NCBI GenBank assembly: GCA_024364735.1
Contig: JAGFNQ010005265.1
Span: forward strand, 328,121-392,120
Length of the DNA stretch: 64,000 bases
Origin: Boesenbergia rotunda
Taxonomy: Eukaryota > Streptophyta > Magnoliopsida > Zingiberales > Zingiberaceae
Reading direction: 5' to 3'
The notes under the pieces were generated by a model that was given only the letters and a program-made list of their open reading frames with translations, had not been told where the DNA came from and searched no databases. Numbering within the stretch: the first letter of the stretch is position 1; every line of letters starts with the position of its first letter. Shown here piece by piece: positions 48,504-58,412 of this stretch. The translations under genes and the position numbers were made by a program.

Positions 48504-49714
48504 TTGTGAAGTTCTTGGAGGTTGGAAAAACAAGCTTGAGTAGGAGAAAACCCGGCGCAAGAGAAAGATCGTAAGGCCCTTCAGCGAGAAAACGTCGCAG
48601 GAAGCAGGAAGAAAACAGAGCCCGAAAGAACTCCTTAGGACTGCACGCGCGGAGACTCTCTCAAGGAAGAAGAAAGCACTGGGAGAGCTTTCGCACGACA
48701 CAAAGCTTGCATAGGTGGGAGGTTTTTCGGTGCTAGGGTTTGGCAATGAGAAGTTTCGAAGGAGTTAATCGGTTGGTGGATCGGTCCACCAACCAGAATT
48801 TAATGCGTTTGAACGGATCACCGTTCGATCTGGAAACGCCCAGACCGATCAGGCTCCAGCCTGATCAGACTGAACCGAGCCTGATCGGTCGGGTGACCGA
48901 TCAGGCAAGCTCCTGATCGATCGGTTGATCGATCAGGGAGAGATCAGTAGGCTCGGGAGGCTTACTGTGAACCCCCTGATCGGTCTGTGGACCGGTCCTA
49001 GCAATGTGCCAGATCGGTCCGGGGACCGATCCAGGTTGGCTCAGTAAGGTTGATCAGAATTTCGTAAAGTCACTGATGTCCCTTTGATCGGTCTGTGGAC
49101 CGATCAATGCAAGAGGAAGCCAGATCGGTCTGGGGACCGATCAGCCTTATGCCTGATCGGTCCGGTGACCGATCAGGGTTCCTGAAACTCCCTGATACGA
49201 TCTGAAATGTGCAGTTTTAGTTTTTCAGAATTTTTCCAACGAGATCTGATGAAGTTTATCAAACTTGGACATGATCTCATGACTAAAATTGATTCCTAAA
49301 CAAGAATCAAAAGTCCTTATAGGTTCAACAATCACTTTGATCCATCCTAATGGAGTCAAACTCAATCAACAATTATTCAAGTAATTTCAACTAAGTTTGT
49401 ATCAAATTCAGGTTTCCAATCAAGTTGCCTTGATTGGAATGTCCAAGTGTGATCATAGAGCCAAATACACCTGTGTTATGCATTGGTTTTCCCCACACTT
49501 GGTCACCAAAGTGATTATTATCTCGTCAACTTAATTTCTCAAGGGATGCATTGACATTTTGAGAAATCTAGTTGATCCTAACATCTCACCCCATATCTAG
49601 CAAACAAAAACGTTTTGTTAAACCTTATAGTTCGTGTGAGATGTCCCCAAAGTTACCCAATTGTTTCCCAACAATTTCGAAATAATCATGAAGGGTTTGA
49701 ATGCAATTTGAAAT
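48504..49714 (-). promoter_or_regulatory. Region between pol and accessory gene of G with palindrome array
   Basis: At 48765-49195 there are eight or so inverted repeats of the same class as in this element's LTR, for example GATCGGTC-CGGT-GACCGATC (about 49155-49175). Variants have TCTGTGGACC or GGTTGATC centres. The array is upstream of the accessory start codon at 48503, in the position of a promoter. No clear TATA box is seen. The rest of the region is noncoding. Confidence 0.65.
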
Positions 49715-51745
49715 TCACGAAGCGCGATACATTCCCAACTCCCGTCTTAGGAAACTAAATTCATTTTCACGGAGTGGTTTAGTGAAAATGTCAGCTAGGT
49801 TTGATTTGGACTCTACATGTGAGAGTACAATATCTCCCCTAGCTACATGATCCCTAATAAAGTGGTGACGTACTTCAATATGTTTGGTCCTAGAATGATG
49901 GACTGGATTCTTGGTTAGGTTAATTGTGCTAATGTTATCACATAACACTTGCACACCCTTATAACTCAATCCATAGTCCTCTAAAGTGTGAATCATCCAC
50001 AACAATTGTGATACGCTCTCTCCCATAGCAATATATTCTGCCTCGGTCGTGGAGAGAGCAACACAATGTTGCTTCCGACTTGACCAACTTACTAAGGACG
50101 AACCTAAGAATTGGCAACCCCCACTTGTGCTCTTCCGGTCCAACTTACATCCAGCGTAATCGGAATCCGTATAGCCAATTAAATCAAATGATTCGGTACG
50201 AGGGTACCATAGACCGACTCCAATTGTGCCCTTGAGATATCTCAAAATTAGCTTAACAGCGATCAAATGAGATTCCTTGGCACAAACTTGGTACCTAGCG
50301 CACATACCCACAGAAAAAAGAATATCCGGTCGACTAGCTGTGAGGTATAGCAAACTACCTATCATGCTTCGATATTGAGTCAAATCAACGGGTTTACCAC
50401 TCTCGTCATTGTCTAATCTTGTATTTGTAGCCATAGGAGTAGTTACCTCTTTTGAATCACTCATATTGAATTGTGAAGCATTTCTAGTGTATACTTTGAT
50501 TGGTGCACATGGATACCATCGCGAGTTTGCTTGATTTCAAGTCCAAGGAAGAAAGTTAACTCTCCCACTAGACTCATTTCAAACTCACTCTCCATGTGTC
50601 CAATGAACTCATTTAAATAGCCCTTATTGTTTGAGCCACAAATTATGTCATCGACATATACTTGGGCTACAAATATATTATCACCATCTCTCCGTAGAAA
50701 TAGTGTAGGGTCTATTTGGCCTCTAACGAAGCCCTTCTCAATTAAAAATGTCGACAACCGCTCATACCAAGCCCGGGGTGCTTGTTTAAGGACATAAAGT
50801 GTCTTTTTGAGCTTGAACAAGTGGTTTGGAAATTCGGTATTCTCAAACCCCGGAGGTTGTTCAACGTAGACCTCTTCTCTAATCAAACCATTTAGAAGGG
50901 CCGATTTGACATCCATTTGGAATAATTTGAAGCCACGATGCGCAGCAAATGCTAGCATCAATTGAATGGATTCTAATCGCGCCACTGGAGCATAAGTTTC
51001 ATCATAATCAAGGCCTTCAACTTGACTGTAGCCCTTGGCTACCAAGCGTGCCTTATTTCTAATGATTTCTCCCTTATGGTTCAATTTTTTCTTGAAGACC
51101 CATTTGGTTCCAATGATGGTGCTCTTCTTGGGTCTAGGGACTAAGTCCCAAACTTGACTTCTTTCAAATTGACCTAGTTCATCTTGCATTGCAATGATCC
51201 AATCGGGATCATTTAATGCTTCATCAATTTTCCTAGGTTCAATTTCGGAAATTAGGGCAACTTCATTAGCCTCATTCCGGAAGAATGATCTAGTTCTAAC
51301 CCCATGATGGATGTCTCCAACAATTTGGTCTTGGGGATGACTAGAGGCTAATCTAGTTTGCCTTGGTGTTGGTGGTGCTTCTTGAATGGGTTCACCAGAC
51401 ACAAGTTCAGCCTCAGGATCCGGCTGATCTATGGGTGGTCTAGGTTCACCGTCATCAGACTCATCACGATCAACAACACTTGGAGTTTCATTCAAACTTA
51501 GTCTCCTAAGTTCAAGTTGGACTCCTTTTACATTTTCTGATTGGTCACTTGATTTTGAAATTTCTACAAAAACCACATCAGAAGACTCTTCAACTAATCT
51601 AGACTTCTTGTTGTAGACTCGGTAGGCTTTGCTAATGAGGGAGTACCCGACTAGTATCCCTTCATCAGCCTTTGCCGTGAACTTTCCAAGATGATCCTTG
51701 GTGTTTAGGATAAACACCTTACAACCAAACACCCTAAGGTGTTTA
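49715..51745 (-). pseudogene. Element G pol: integrase tail, RT and RNase H
   Basis: The frame 50461-51745 (minus) begins in the post-integrase region (HLRVFGCKVF, EGILVGYS). It continues with the RT start DWIIAMQDELGQFERSQVWD, then FQMDVKSALLNG, LYVLKQAPRAWYERL and VAQVYVDDIICG. A single frameshift near 50461 separates it from 49715-50464, which carries RNase H (SDYAGCKLDRKSTSG, STTEAEYIAMGE, NLADIFTKPL). The catalytic YVDD and both RNase H acidic motifs are intact, so decay is light. The 5' end is cut by element F, which is why the open frame appears to begin inside F's LTR at 51804. Confidence 0.92.
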
Positions 51746-53105
51746 TGTTGGTGCAGAAAGCACCCAAGTCGAACCTGAGTTTTGATAATGGCAACAGGGC
51801 TCAAAAGTTAAGTCTTACTTGTTATCTAACAAGTTACTCTAGTGTGCAGGTTAAAAAGTCCTAGCGAAGGACTGCTAGGCACTGGCAAAGGAATGCCAGA
51901 GTACAAAGCCCTAGCGAAGGAATGCTAGGCACTGGCGAAGGAATGCCAGGGTAAAAAGCCCTAGCGAAGGACTGCTAGGTGTCGGGCGAAGGACAGCTTG
52001 GGACTGAAGCCCTAGCGAAGGACTGCTAGGCATCGGGCGAAGGACAGCTCGGTATCCAAGACCTGGCAAAGGACCGCTAGGAAAAAGTCCAACCAAAGGA
52101 GCGGTTGGCATCAGGTACATTCTCCCGAGAGGAGTAGGTGAGGACGCGTTCCCCGTCGAGAGGGAACAGTAGGCGTCGGTTCGACCTAGGGCTCCATTTT
52201 GAAGGCCCAAAGTCAGAACCAAGACAGCTAAGGCTGTATAAACTAACACATTATTATTTTATGTTATTTTGGACTAACCCTGGATGCAGGACCAAAGGAA
52301 CGAGTGTCTGCAGCTCAGAGAGCCTCAAAGGAGTGAGGCAGTGGCTGAGTAGGGCGCCCGGAGTGTCCCGGGCGCCCCCAAGGTGCATACAAAACAATGT
52401 AAGTAAGGAATGCTTCGAACAGCTGCTGGGCGGGGCGCCCCCGTGCTCCCGGGCGGCCCCGCTACTCCCGGGCGCCCCCAACGCTCCGGGCGCCTCCAGC
52501 GCCAACTACCGAACCAGCTTCGAGGATGAAAGCTTGACCCGGTCAATCCGGGCGCCCCGAGCGCTCCGAGCACCCCGGTCAAAGCTGATCCCGAATCTAA
52601 AGGGATCAGAAGCTGACCAAGCAATCACCGGATCGATTGACACGTGGGGGGGCGCCCCCGACGATCCGGGCGCCCCCAGGGCTATATAAAGGGCCCTCGA
52701 ACCCATGGTTCAAAGCATCAATTCATTTAACGCTTCAACGCTCTTCTGCTCTCGCGCCTTGCTTTGGAAACCTCCCGACTCGAGACTCAAGCGCCGACGA
52801 CGTCCTACTGCTCCGGAAAAAGTCAATCTACTCCGGACGTCGGTAAAGAAGAGTTGATTTTTAATTTACTGCACGTATTCTGTAATCAATCTTTGTAAAC
52901 AGCTTTTGCGCCTCATATAGAATTGCCCAAAGTAAACGATCAACGATTGTGGGCCTTGGAGTAGGAGTCGACCTAGGCTCCGAACCAAGTAAAAATCACT
53001 GTGTTTGCGTGTTTGTTTTTAATCATCCACTGTGCAAATTCTCTATCTCAAATCCGAACGCTTTCCGATATTCACCCCCCCTCTATCGGTTCTCTCGATC
53101 CAACA
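51746..53105 (+). repeat. 5' LTR of element F
   Basis: It starts TGTTGGTGCAGAAAGCACC and ends GATCCAACA two bases before the PBS. U3 has tandem AAAGCCCTAGCGAAGGA..GCTAGGCA units (51860-52090) and an array of CGGGCGCCC motifs (52345-52680). A TATA box (TATATAAA, 52684-52691) is followed by the R/U5 region with the C-run and CTCTATCGG at the end. It is complete and recent-looking. Confidence 0.93.
52345..52680. repeat. Array of GGGCGCCC palindromes in the LTR of F
   Basis: Numerous GGGCGCCC cores, often as pairs such as GGGCGCCCGGAG..CCCGGGCGCCCC, sit within 340 bases upstream of the TATA box. The resulting GC-rich island stands out from the AT-rich surroundings. Long ORFs on both strands here are composition artefacts. 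Confidence 0.85.
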
Positions 53106-53107
53106 AG

Positions 53108-53119
53108 TGGTATCAGAGC
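53108..53119 (+). other. Primer binding site of element F
   Basis: TGGTATCAGAGC, complementary to the 3' end of initiator-Met tRNA, two bases after the LTR. Confidence 0.93.
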
Positions 53120-53343
53120 GGGGAAGTTCAAATTTGGTGCAACCACCAGTTTGAAAATTTTTCGGATTTTTTTTCTCTTTTTCTCGTTCGAATTTTTTCT
53201 AAATTTTTCGTTCGAATTTTTCTTTTTCGTTAATCGAGATTGGTGCAATACCCCTCGTTATTTTATTTTCCTTATCCTGCACTACTAATCCAAGACCAAG
53301 TCTTGGGAAATTTTTTTTCTGTTAGTTATTTTTTTCAGATTAA

Positions 53344-54800
53344 ATGGCCATGCAAGAAGGATTCAGCACCGCCAGACTTCCACTTTTCAGTGGAGAAGAC
53401 TTTTCCTACTGGAAAAGTCGAATGGAGGTCCACCTGAAAACTCAGGTGGACATGTGGATTATCATCCAGTCCGGACTGTTGATTCCCACAAATGCTGAAG
53501 GAGTTCCTCAAAGCTACACAGAGTGGGACACCGCTCTGAAACGAAGAATCGAAGCAAATGCAAAGGCGACTCAGACCCTTCAATGTGGCTTAACAAAAGA
53601 GGAGCTGAACCGGGTGGGCCCCTTCAACAGTGCCAAGGAGCTGTGGGCAAAATTGATCGAGCTGCACGAAGGAACATCAGACACTCGAATCAGTAAGAGA
53701 GATCTGCTCCTGAACAAATTGTATACCATCAAGATGGCCGACAACAAAACAGCAGCCCAGCTTCACGCACGAATCCAAGAATTGATGAACGGTCTTCACA
53801 CTATAGGTCACAGGTCGAAAACCGTGACCTAATAAGGTATGCTTTAAATGCTTTCCCTAGAAACACCTTGTGGGCATCTATGGTAGATGCATACAAGGTT
53901 TCAAGGGATCTCTCAAAAATTAAACTAGATGAATTATTTTCCGAATTAGAACTTCATGAACAGACTAACTGCAATTTGGCCAAGAAAGGTATTGCCTTTG
54001 TTGCAGGAAAAACTGGAAGGTCAACAAAGAAGAAACCTCAACCTGAACCCGAGTCTAACTCAGACTCAGACTCAGAAGACGAAGAAGGAGATCGACCTAA
54101 GCTGGTCCAATTGGCCCGAAGCTACTATAAAGAATTGAAGAACCAAACCAACAGAAGGAAGGCCAACCGAAGAAAGGATGAACCAGCTGAACCCACAAAT
54201 GACAAAAGCAAGCCCAACGTGACTTGCTACGAGTGCAAGAAGAAGGGCCACTACAAGACGGAGTGTCCAAACCTAAAGGAGACCAAAAAGACAAGAAGAA
54301 AGAAAGCACTCCAAGCAACCTGGGACGAATCTTCCTCAGAAGAAGAAGAAGAAGCACCCCAGTCAAACCTACTAGCCCTGACCGCCTCAGAAGAAGTCGA
54401 GACCGAGTCAGAATCTGAACAGGACGACGGCAGACTAACCTTTTCAGAAGACGGCGAAATCAAGGTAAGTGGTTTCAATAGAAGTCAATTAAATGAACTT
54501 ATTTCTTATCTTTCTCGAGATTTGGCGAAAGCCAAACTCCGAGTCGAATCCCTCCGACAGGAAGTAAAACTCCTGAAAGAGGGAGCTGACTCTAAATCCT
54601 TAACCGAGAAAGTTCAAGAAGGAACTCCTACTCAAGTTGAAAAACTTGAGAAAGAGAACTCCTCCCTGAAAACTCAGGTTAAGGATCTTAGATCAGCTTT
54701 AGAACGATTCACTTCTGGTTCCAAGGGTCTTGACATGATTCTTGGAAAACAGAAGTCCGTTCTAAATCGATCCGGACTTGGCTATAGAACCAAATCCTGA
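53344..54800 (+). pseudogene. Element F gag with one CCHC knuckle and coiled coil, one frameshift
   Basis: ATG 53344 starts a copia Gag with LPLFSGEDFSYWKSRMEVHL and an ELWAKLIELHEGT..TR block. A one-base deletion near 53815 shifts the frame. The rest (53868-54800) contains an acidic Ser/Asp/Glu stretch and the knuckle CYECKKKGHYKTEC (about 54226-54267). It ends with a heptad-rich coiled coil (LRVESLRQEVKLLKEG, VEKLEKENSSLKTQVKDLRS) and RSGLGYRTK. After the TGA at 54798-54800 the same frame continues with another 60 or so residues of normal Gag end before further stops. Except for these two lesions it looks young. The coiled coil is a Sirevirus Gag feature. Confidence 0.9.
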
Positions 54801-55114
54801 CAAAGATCTTACTTTGCTGTACTGAATCAGTCCAGAAGTAAAATTCAGGCATGGGTACCCAAACTACGCCTGAACAAACCGACTGGATCAAATCAGTATT
54901 GGATCTCCAAGGACAAGATTCACATTTTGCCTAATCATTACCGTGGCTTTAGTCCAGGGGGAGCCAAACTGAAAACTATATTCATTGTTAGATAAAATTC
55001 AACTCTCTTTATTTTCTTGATTATTGCATGTTTGATTGTTTATTTAAATTTCTGCAACTTACCATGCTTAGACTTAGGTTAATATAAGGACTGAACAAAC
55101 TTAACTGAAATTTG
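54801..55114 (+). other. Post-gag segment of element F
   Basis: The first 190 bases still encode a Gag-like tail. The protease expected next is absent. AT-rich noncoding DNA follows. Confidence 0.6.
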
Positions 55115-55400
55115 ACAACATAGTATTGGGTGGAGGTGAGATGATAGTACGTTAGGGAAACCAATTCTAATAAGATCAAGTTTACTTGGTCTCTTTAGAC
55201 TGGTGAAACTAGCCGAAGCTACCGATCCAAAATCCAAACTAGTTAGACCAGAACTTTTTCAAAGATTAATTTTGAAAATGAAATTTCATTAAACGGCTTT
55301 GTCAAGGAAAGGGTTGATGATCTAATAAGGCTACGGCCAAAGAAGGCCTAGTGCCTCGCCAAGACCTGGAAGCCAATTTTTGAATTTCAAATTCAAATTA
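55115..55400 (+). other. Conserved noncoding block (copy 2, element F)
   Basis: Close counterpart of 9181-9470, located after gag and before the accessory-gene promoter region. Identity is high over about 260 bases without an open frame. A single N lies just downstream at 55436. Confidence 0.7.
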
Positions 55401-55464
55401 CTTTTTGTCAAATTCAAATCTAACACAATTTTCAGNCCTAAATTATGAGTTAATCCTGTAGTTC

Positions 55465-55620
55465 AGATCATGTCAAACCATGGTCAACATGGTCAAACCA
55501 TGGTCAAACCATGGTCAACACGGTCAAACCATGGTCAACATTTCAAACCACAGTCAAAGCAGTCAAATCAATTCAAACCATGTCAAACCGATTAAACCAT
55601 GGTCAAACGATGACAAGACA
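55465..55620 (+). repeat. Tandem CCATGGTCAAA repeat
   Basis: About ten imperfect units of ATGGTCAAACC / ATGGTCAACACGGTCAAACC occur here. Many contain the palindrome CCATGG. It lies directly upstream of the internal GGGCGCCC array. Confidence 0.85.
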
Positions 55621-55639
55621 TTTTTCTTTTCCTATACAG

Positions 55640-55880
55640 CCCGGGCGCCCGTGACTCCTCGGGCGCCCCCCCCCATGCCTTTTTCTTCCTCGAGGCAAAA
55701 AGCTGCCTCTGACCATTGACCAGGGCGCCCGGAAACGCGGGCGCCCCCATCACAGTCAATGCAGCAAAAGCTGCAAACACATCCTGACCCGGGGCCCGGA
55801 GCACTCCGGGCGCCCCCATCCAGCCCAGTCTCTGCCAAAGGCAGAACCACTGACCCGGGCGCCCGGGAGCTCCCGGGCGC
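55640..55880 (+). promoter_or_regulatory. Internal GGGCGCCC palindrome array upstream of the accessory gene of F
   Basis: It has the same motif class as the LTR of this element, including CCGGGCGCCCGGGAGCTCCC at about 55857-55876. It ends 16 bases before a TATA box (TATATAAG, 55896-55903), which lies about 105 bases upstream of the ATG at 56007. The arrangement copies the LTR: array, TATA, transcript start. It is therefore a plausible internal promoter. Confidence 0.7.
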
Positions 55881-56006
55881 CCCCAGTAAAATGCCTATAT
55901 AAGGGCATCCGAACCTCCTCCTCTTCCCACACCAAAAACCAACTTCCTTCCTCACTTCCTTCCTTCCAAGAAGATCAAGTGACACTTGTGCTTCCCAAAT
56001 CTCACC

Positions 56007-57161
56007 ATGCCTCCCCGGTATGATTTATCTTATGCATTTAAAATTACTTTCAAATTCTTTAATGCATTTAGAATCATTCTTTTCTTATACCTCTTAACTT
56101 AGAAGACGCCAAGCAAACCAAGCAAACCCCAGTGCCGAACCAAGTCCCGACCCTAGGTTCCCTACTCTAGAATTATGTAATAAGTTTGCTCAAACCATTT
56201 ACAAGCCTATCAAGACAAGCTATCTTAATAGACATTTCTTTACCCAATCATGCCCCGTAGCCATGAATATTATAAACTTCTATCAATTAGATAATCTTGT
56301 CTTCTGCACTCATACCATTAATGAATCCTTATGCGCAGAATTCTACAATAACATAGTTCGACAAGATAATCTCATGTTTCACACTACTGTTCAAGGGATA
56401 CCTCTGTCTATCACCCCTACTTTGTTGAACCGATTCCTTGGACTACGACCCTCCCAGTCCACATTTTGCTGCTATCCACCTAGGAATCCTCCATTTGATC
56501 CTCCCTATTCTCACATTACCTTAGACACTATCCACTCCTATTTCTATAGGGAAGCTAGACTCCCCACAAATAGACGATTCCAAGCCGTTGACCTACAGGC
56601 ACAGGACTATGCCCTGTACAGAGTCCTGGTTCGCTGTATCTTACCACTCTCCACTAGAGATCTCGGGACCATGCGACCCTTTCATGCCTTTCTTCTGTAT
56701 GCCCTAGTCCATCACCTTGACATTGACATTGGACTACACATGTTTCATACTATTCTGCATGCGTCCAGTGTTACGACCCAGGGACGAGTGCGTACTCCAT
56801 TCTGCCACATCATGACTTCCCTCCTTTATCACCACGGTCGTGACATTACCGTGGGTGAAATAACCGCCATGACCGACTTTGATGAAATAGGATTTAGGAA
56901 CTTCTCGTTAGCGGATCTAGAGGTATCGGCCATCGGGGTTCTGAGTTGGAGACGACAGCAGGATGGGGCTCCGATCGACTCAGACGAGGAGGTAGACGTT
57001 GACGTTAGAGATATAGCGGCAGCAGCCCGAGCACACATAGACGAGCCTGCTCCACCGACACTCTACGAGAGAGTGACACATTTGGAGACACAGGTCCAAA
57101 GTCTCCGAGAGGAAGTGGAGGCGAACCACGATGAAGGAATGGCAACAAATCTAGGATACTA
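56007..57161 (+). CDS. Accessory gene of element F (plant transposon-protein family), 3' end cut by CACTA
   Basis: Exon 1 is only 11 coding bases (56007-56017, ATGCCTCCCCG). An 85-base GT-AG intron (56018-56102) leads to exon 2 at 56103, in frame with the long ORF that has an internal Met at 56263. The joined product starts MPPRRRQANQ and runs about 350 residues. Blocks shared with the element G protein are CPVAMNI, CAEFYNN, FHTTVQG, RFLGL, ITLDTIHSYF, YRVLVRCILP, MRPFHAFLLY and GRDI. An acidic stretch (DSDEEVDVDVRD) and a coiled coil (YERVTHLETQVQSLREEVE) follow. The natural end is lost because a CACTA terminus begins at 57162, and the open frame then runs into it. The function is unknown. 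A DNA-binding or element-packaging role is speculation based on the neighbouring palindromes. Confidence 0.78.
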
Positions 57162-57179
57162 CACTACAAGAAAAAAGTT

Positions 57180-57465
57180 AAACAACAACGCTTTTTTCGC
57201 GTTGTCGTTAATGCTTAAAAAGCGATGTTGATGAAGCCGTTGTAGAAAGTATATCTACGACAACGCTTTTTCCGCGTTGTGGTTTGGAGCAAAGACAACG
57301 CTTTTTTCGCGTTGTCTATTGGTTTTTAAAAAGCGTTGTTATTGAGGCTGTTGTTAAAAGTCGGGTATCAAAGACAACGCGGAAAAAGCGTTGTGGTTTG
57401 GCACAAAGACAACGCAAAAATCGTGTTGTGTATTGTTACTTAAAAAACGTTGTCTTTTTAATAGG
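57180..57465. repeat. CACTA subterminal repeats
   Basis: About ten direct and inverted copies of ACAACGC-T5/6-CGCGTTGT (for example GACAACGCTTTTTTCGCG near 57295) occur here. Several copies are self-complementary hairpins. This density and position are typical of CACTA subterminal regions that bind the TnpA-like protein. Confidence 0.85.
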
Positions 57466-57479
57466 CAGTGTTTTTCACA

Positions 57480-57878
57480 ATTTATAATATTCACAATTTA
57501 TAAACATTTTTATTCACAATTGATAATATTCACAATTTACAATATTCATAATTTACAAGCATTTTTATTCACAATTGATAATATTCACAATTTACACTGA
57601 TAATAGTTTACAAAATTCACTTATAATACAGTGCATTATTTACAAAAGTGTTTGTATTCCATATTAAATACAAAAAATATCTCAATTCACAAGTTCTATA
57701 AAACTTCATCATTCACAAGTTGTTCTTTAGGGCTGCTTGTTAACTCGATCTGCTTTAACACTGCATAAAAATAATATATTGGGATAAGAGATTATATACA
57801 CACAAATAAGACTGCTTCCATATGTGACAACTAAAAAGAATATAAAGCATACCTAGATGAACTATTAGAGATTATGAT
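57480..57878. other. AT-rich CACTA interior
   Basis: Repeated TTCACAATTTA/GATAATATTCACAATT units are present at 57475-57600. No gene is seen. Confidence 0.6.
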
Positions 57879-58412
57879 AAACAGAATCAATGTAACACTG
57901 ACCTTTTGTTAACTGAAAAATATGCAGAGCACAACGCTCAACGGCAAGTCTTACTGGGCCACTCCCATTCTTTAACTGAAAAGATCTATGTCTAATGAAC
58001 TAGGTTGCAGATTCAGTCATATCCATAAGTACTTGTAGCAGATCCTGGAACTCATTATCTTCCATGTACTGAGAATAAATAAGATTGTACATCAGTGCCT
58101 CAATGCAAAATAAAACAAAAGTATACAAAAAATCTCATAAAGCATCTTAAAGAAACTAAAACGAAGCAGAAGCATTTGTAGCAAGTTGTTGTAAGTATTT
58201 CTCTCATAGTAGATTCATCTATCATTTCACAGCTAGACCAAATATGGTAATCAACTTCAGACCACTGTCTTGCAATAGATACAAATCCCAAAAATCAATC
58301 ACATAAAAGATGTTGTACCTGAGACATGATTCCCATGACTTTTGTTGCAGAAACTCGCACCTCATCATCATCAAGTTGCAACATGGCTCTCAGTAAAGTA
58401 GCAAGTTACTTA
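57879..58412 (-). pseudogene. GCN1-like gene fragment (two exons)
   Basis: On the minus strand, exon a (58319 to about 58412) encodes LLRAML then QLDDDEVRVSATKVMGIMSQ, ending at a GT donor. Exon b (from 58068 down) begins YMEDNEFQDLLQVLMDMTES. A TAG follows where the family has Trp. The same frame then runs into NGSGPVRLAVERCALHIFQL-TKG. Both blocks match the HEAT-repeat C-terminal region of plant GCN1 (ILITYHIA), the ribosome-associated activator of the eIF2-alpha kinase GCN2. In the full protein the blocks are more than 100 residues apart, so an internal segment has been lost. With the stop and missing exons this is a captured or pseudogenised fragment. Confidence 0.75.

Larger units (their letters stand above)
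41525..51745 (-). mobile_element. Sirevirus-like copia element G, 3' part with accessory gene
   Basis: Minus-strand order is integrase end, RT and RNase H (51745 to 49715), palindrome array (48770-49195), accessory gene (48503-44279, interrupted), polypurine tract and 3' LTR (41525-43674). The remainder of integrase, gag and the 5' LTR must lie beyond element F, which interrupts G at 51745. An extra ORF between pol and the 3' LTR is the position of the env-like ORF in some Sireviruses. Confidence 0.87.
51746..57161 (+). mobile_element. Sirevirus-like element F (5' LTR, PBS, gag, accessory gene; no pol seen)
   Basis: Inserted in the pol gene of G. The left flank GTTTA (51741-51745) would be the target duplication. 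Order: LTR 51746-53105, PBS 53108-53119, gag 53344-54800, conserved block 55115-55375, tandem repeats, palindrome array, accessory gene 56007-57161. No protease, integrase or RT lies between gag and the accessory gene, so the element is non-autonomous. It is interrupted by a CACTA end at 57162. Its 3' LTR is not in the window. Confidence 0.85.

Noticed and set aside
48504..49195. Inserted LTR fragment as the source of the internal palindrome array of G
   Set aside because: Only the motif class is shared. I could not see alignable LTR flanks or TG..CA ends around the internal array, but this needs a proper alignment.
52138..52846. Pro/Ala/Arg-rich ORFs on both strands
   Set aside because: Composition artefact of the GGGCGCCC array in the LTR of F.
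47134..57161. Envelope protein for the accessory genes
   Set aside because: No signal peptide or transmembrane segment is visible in either product. Only the position between pol and LTR is env-like.
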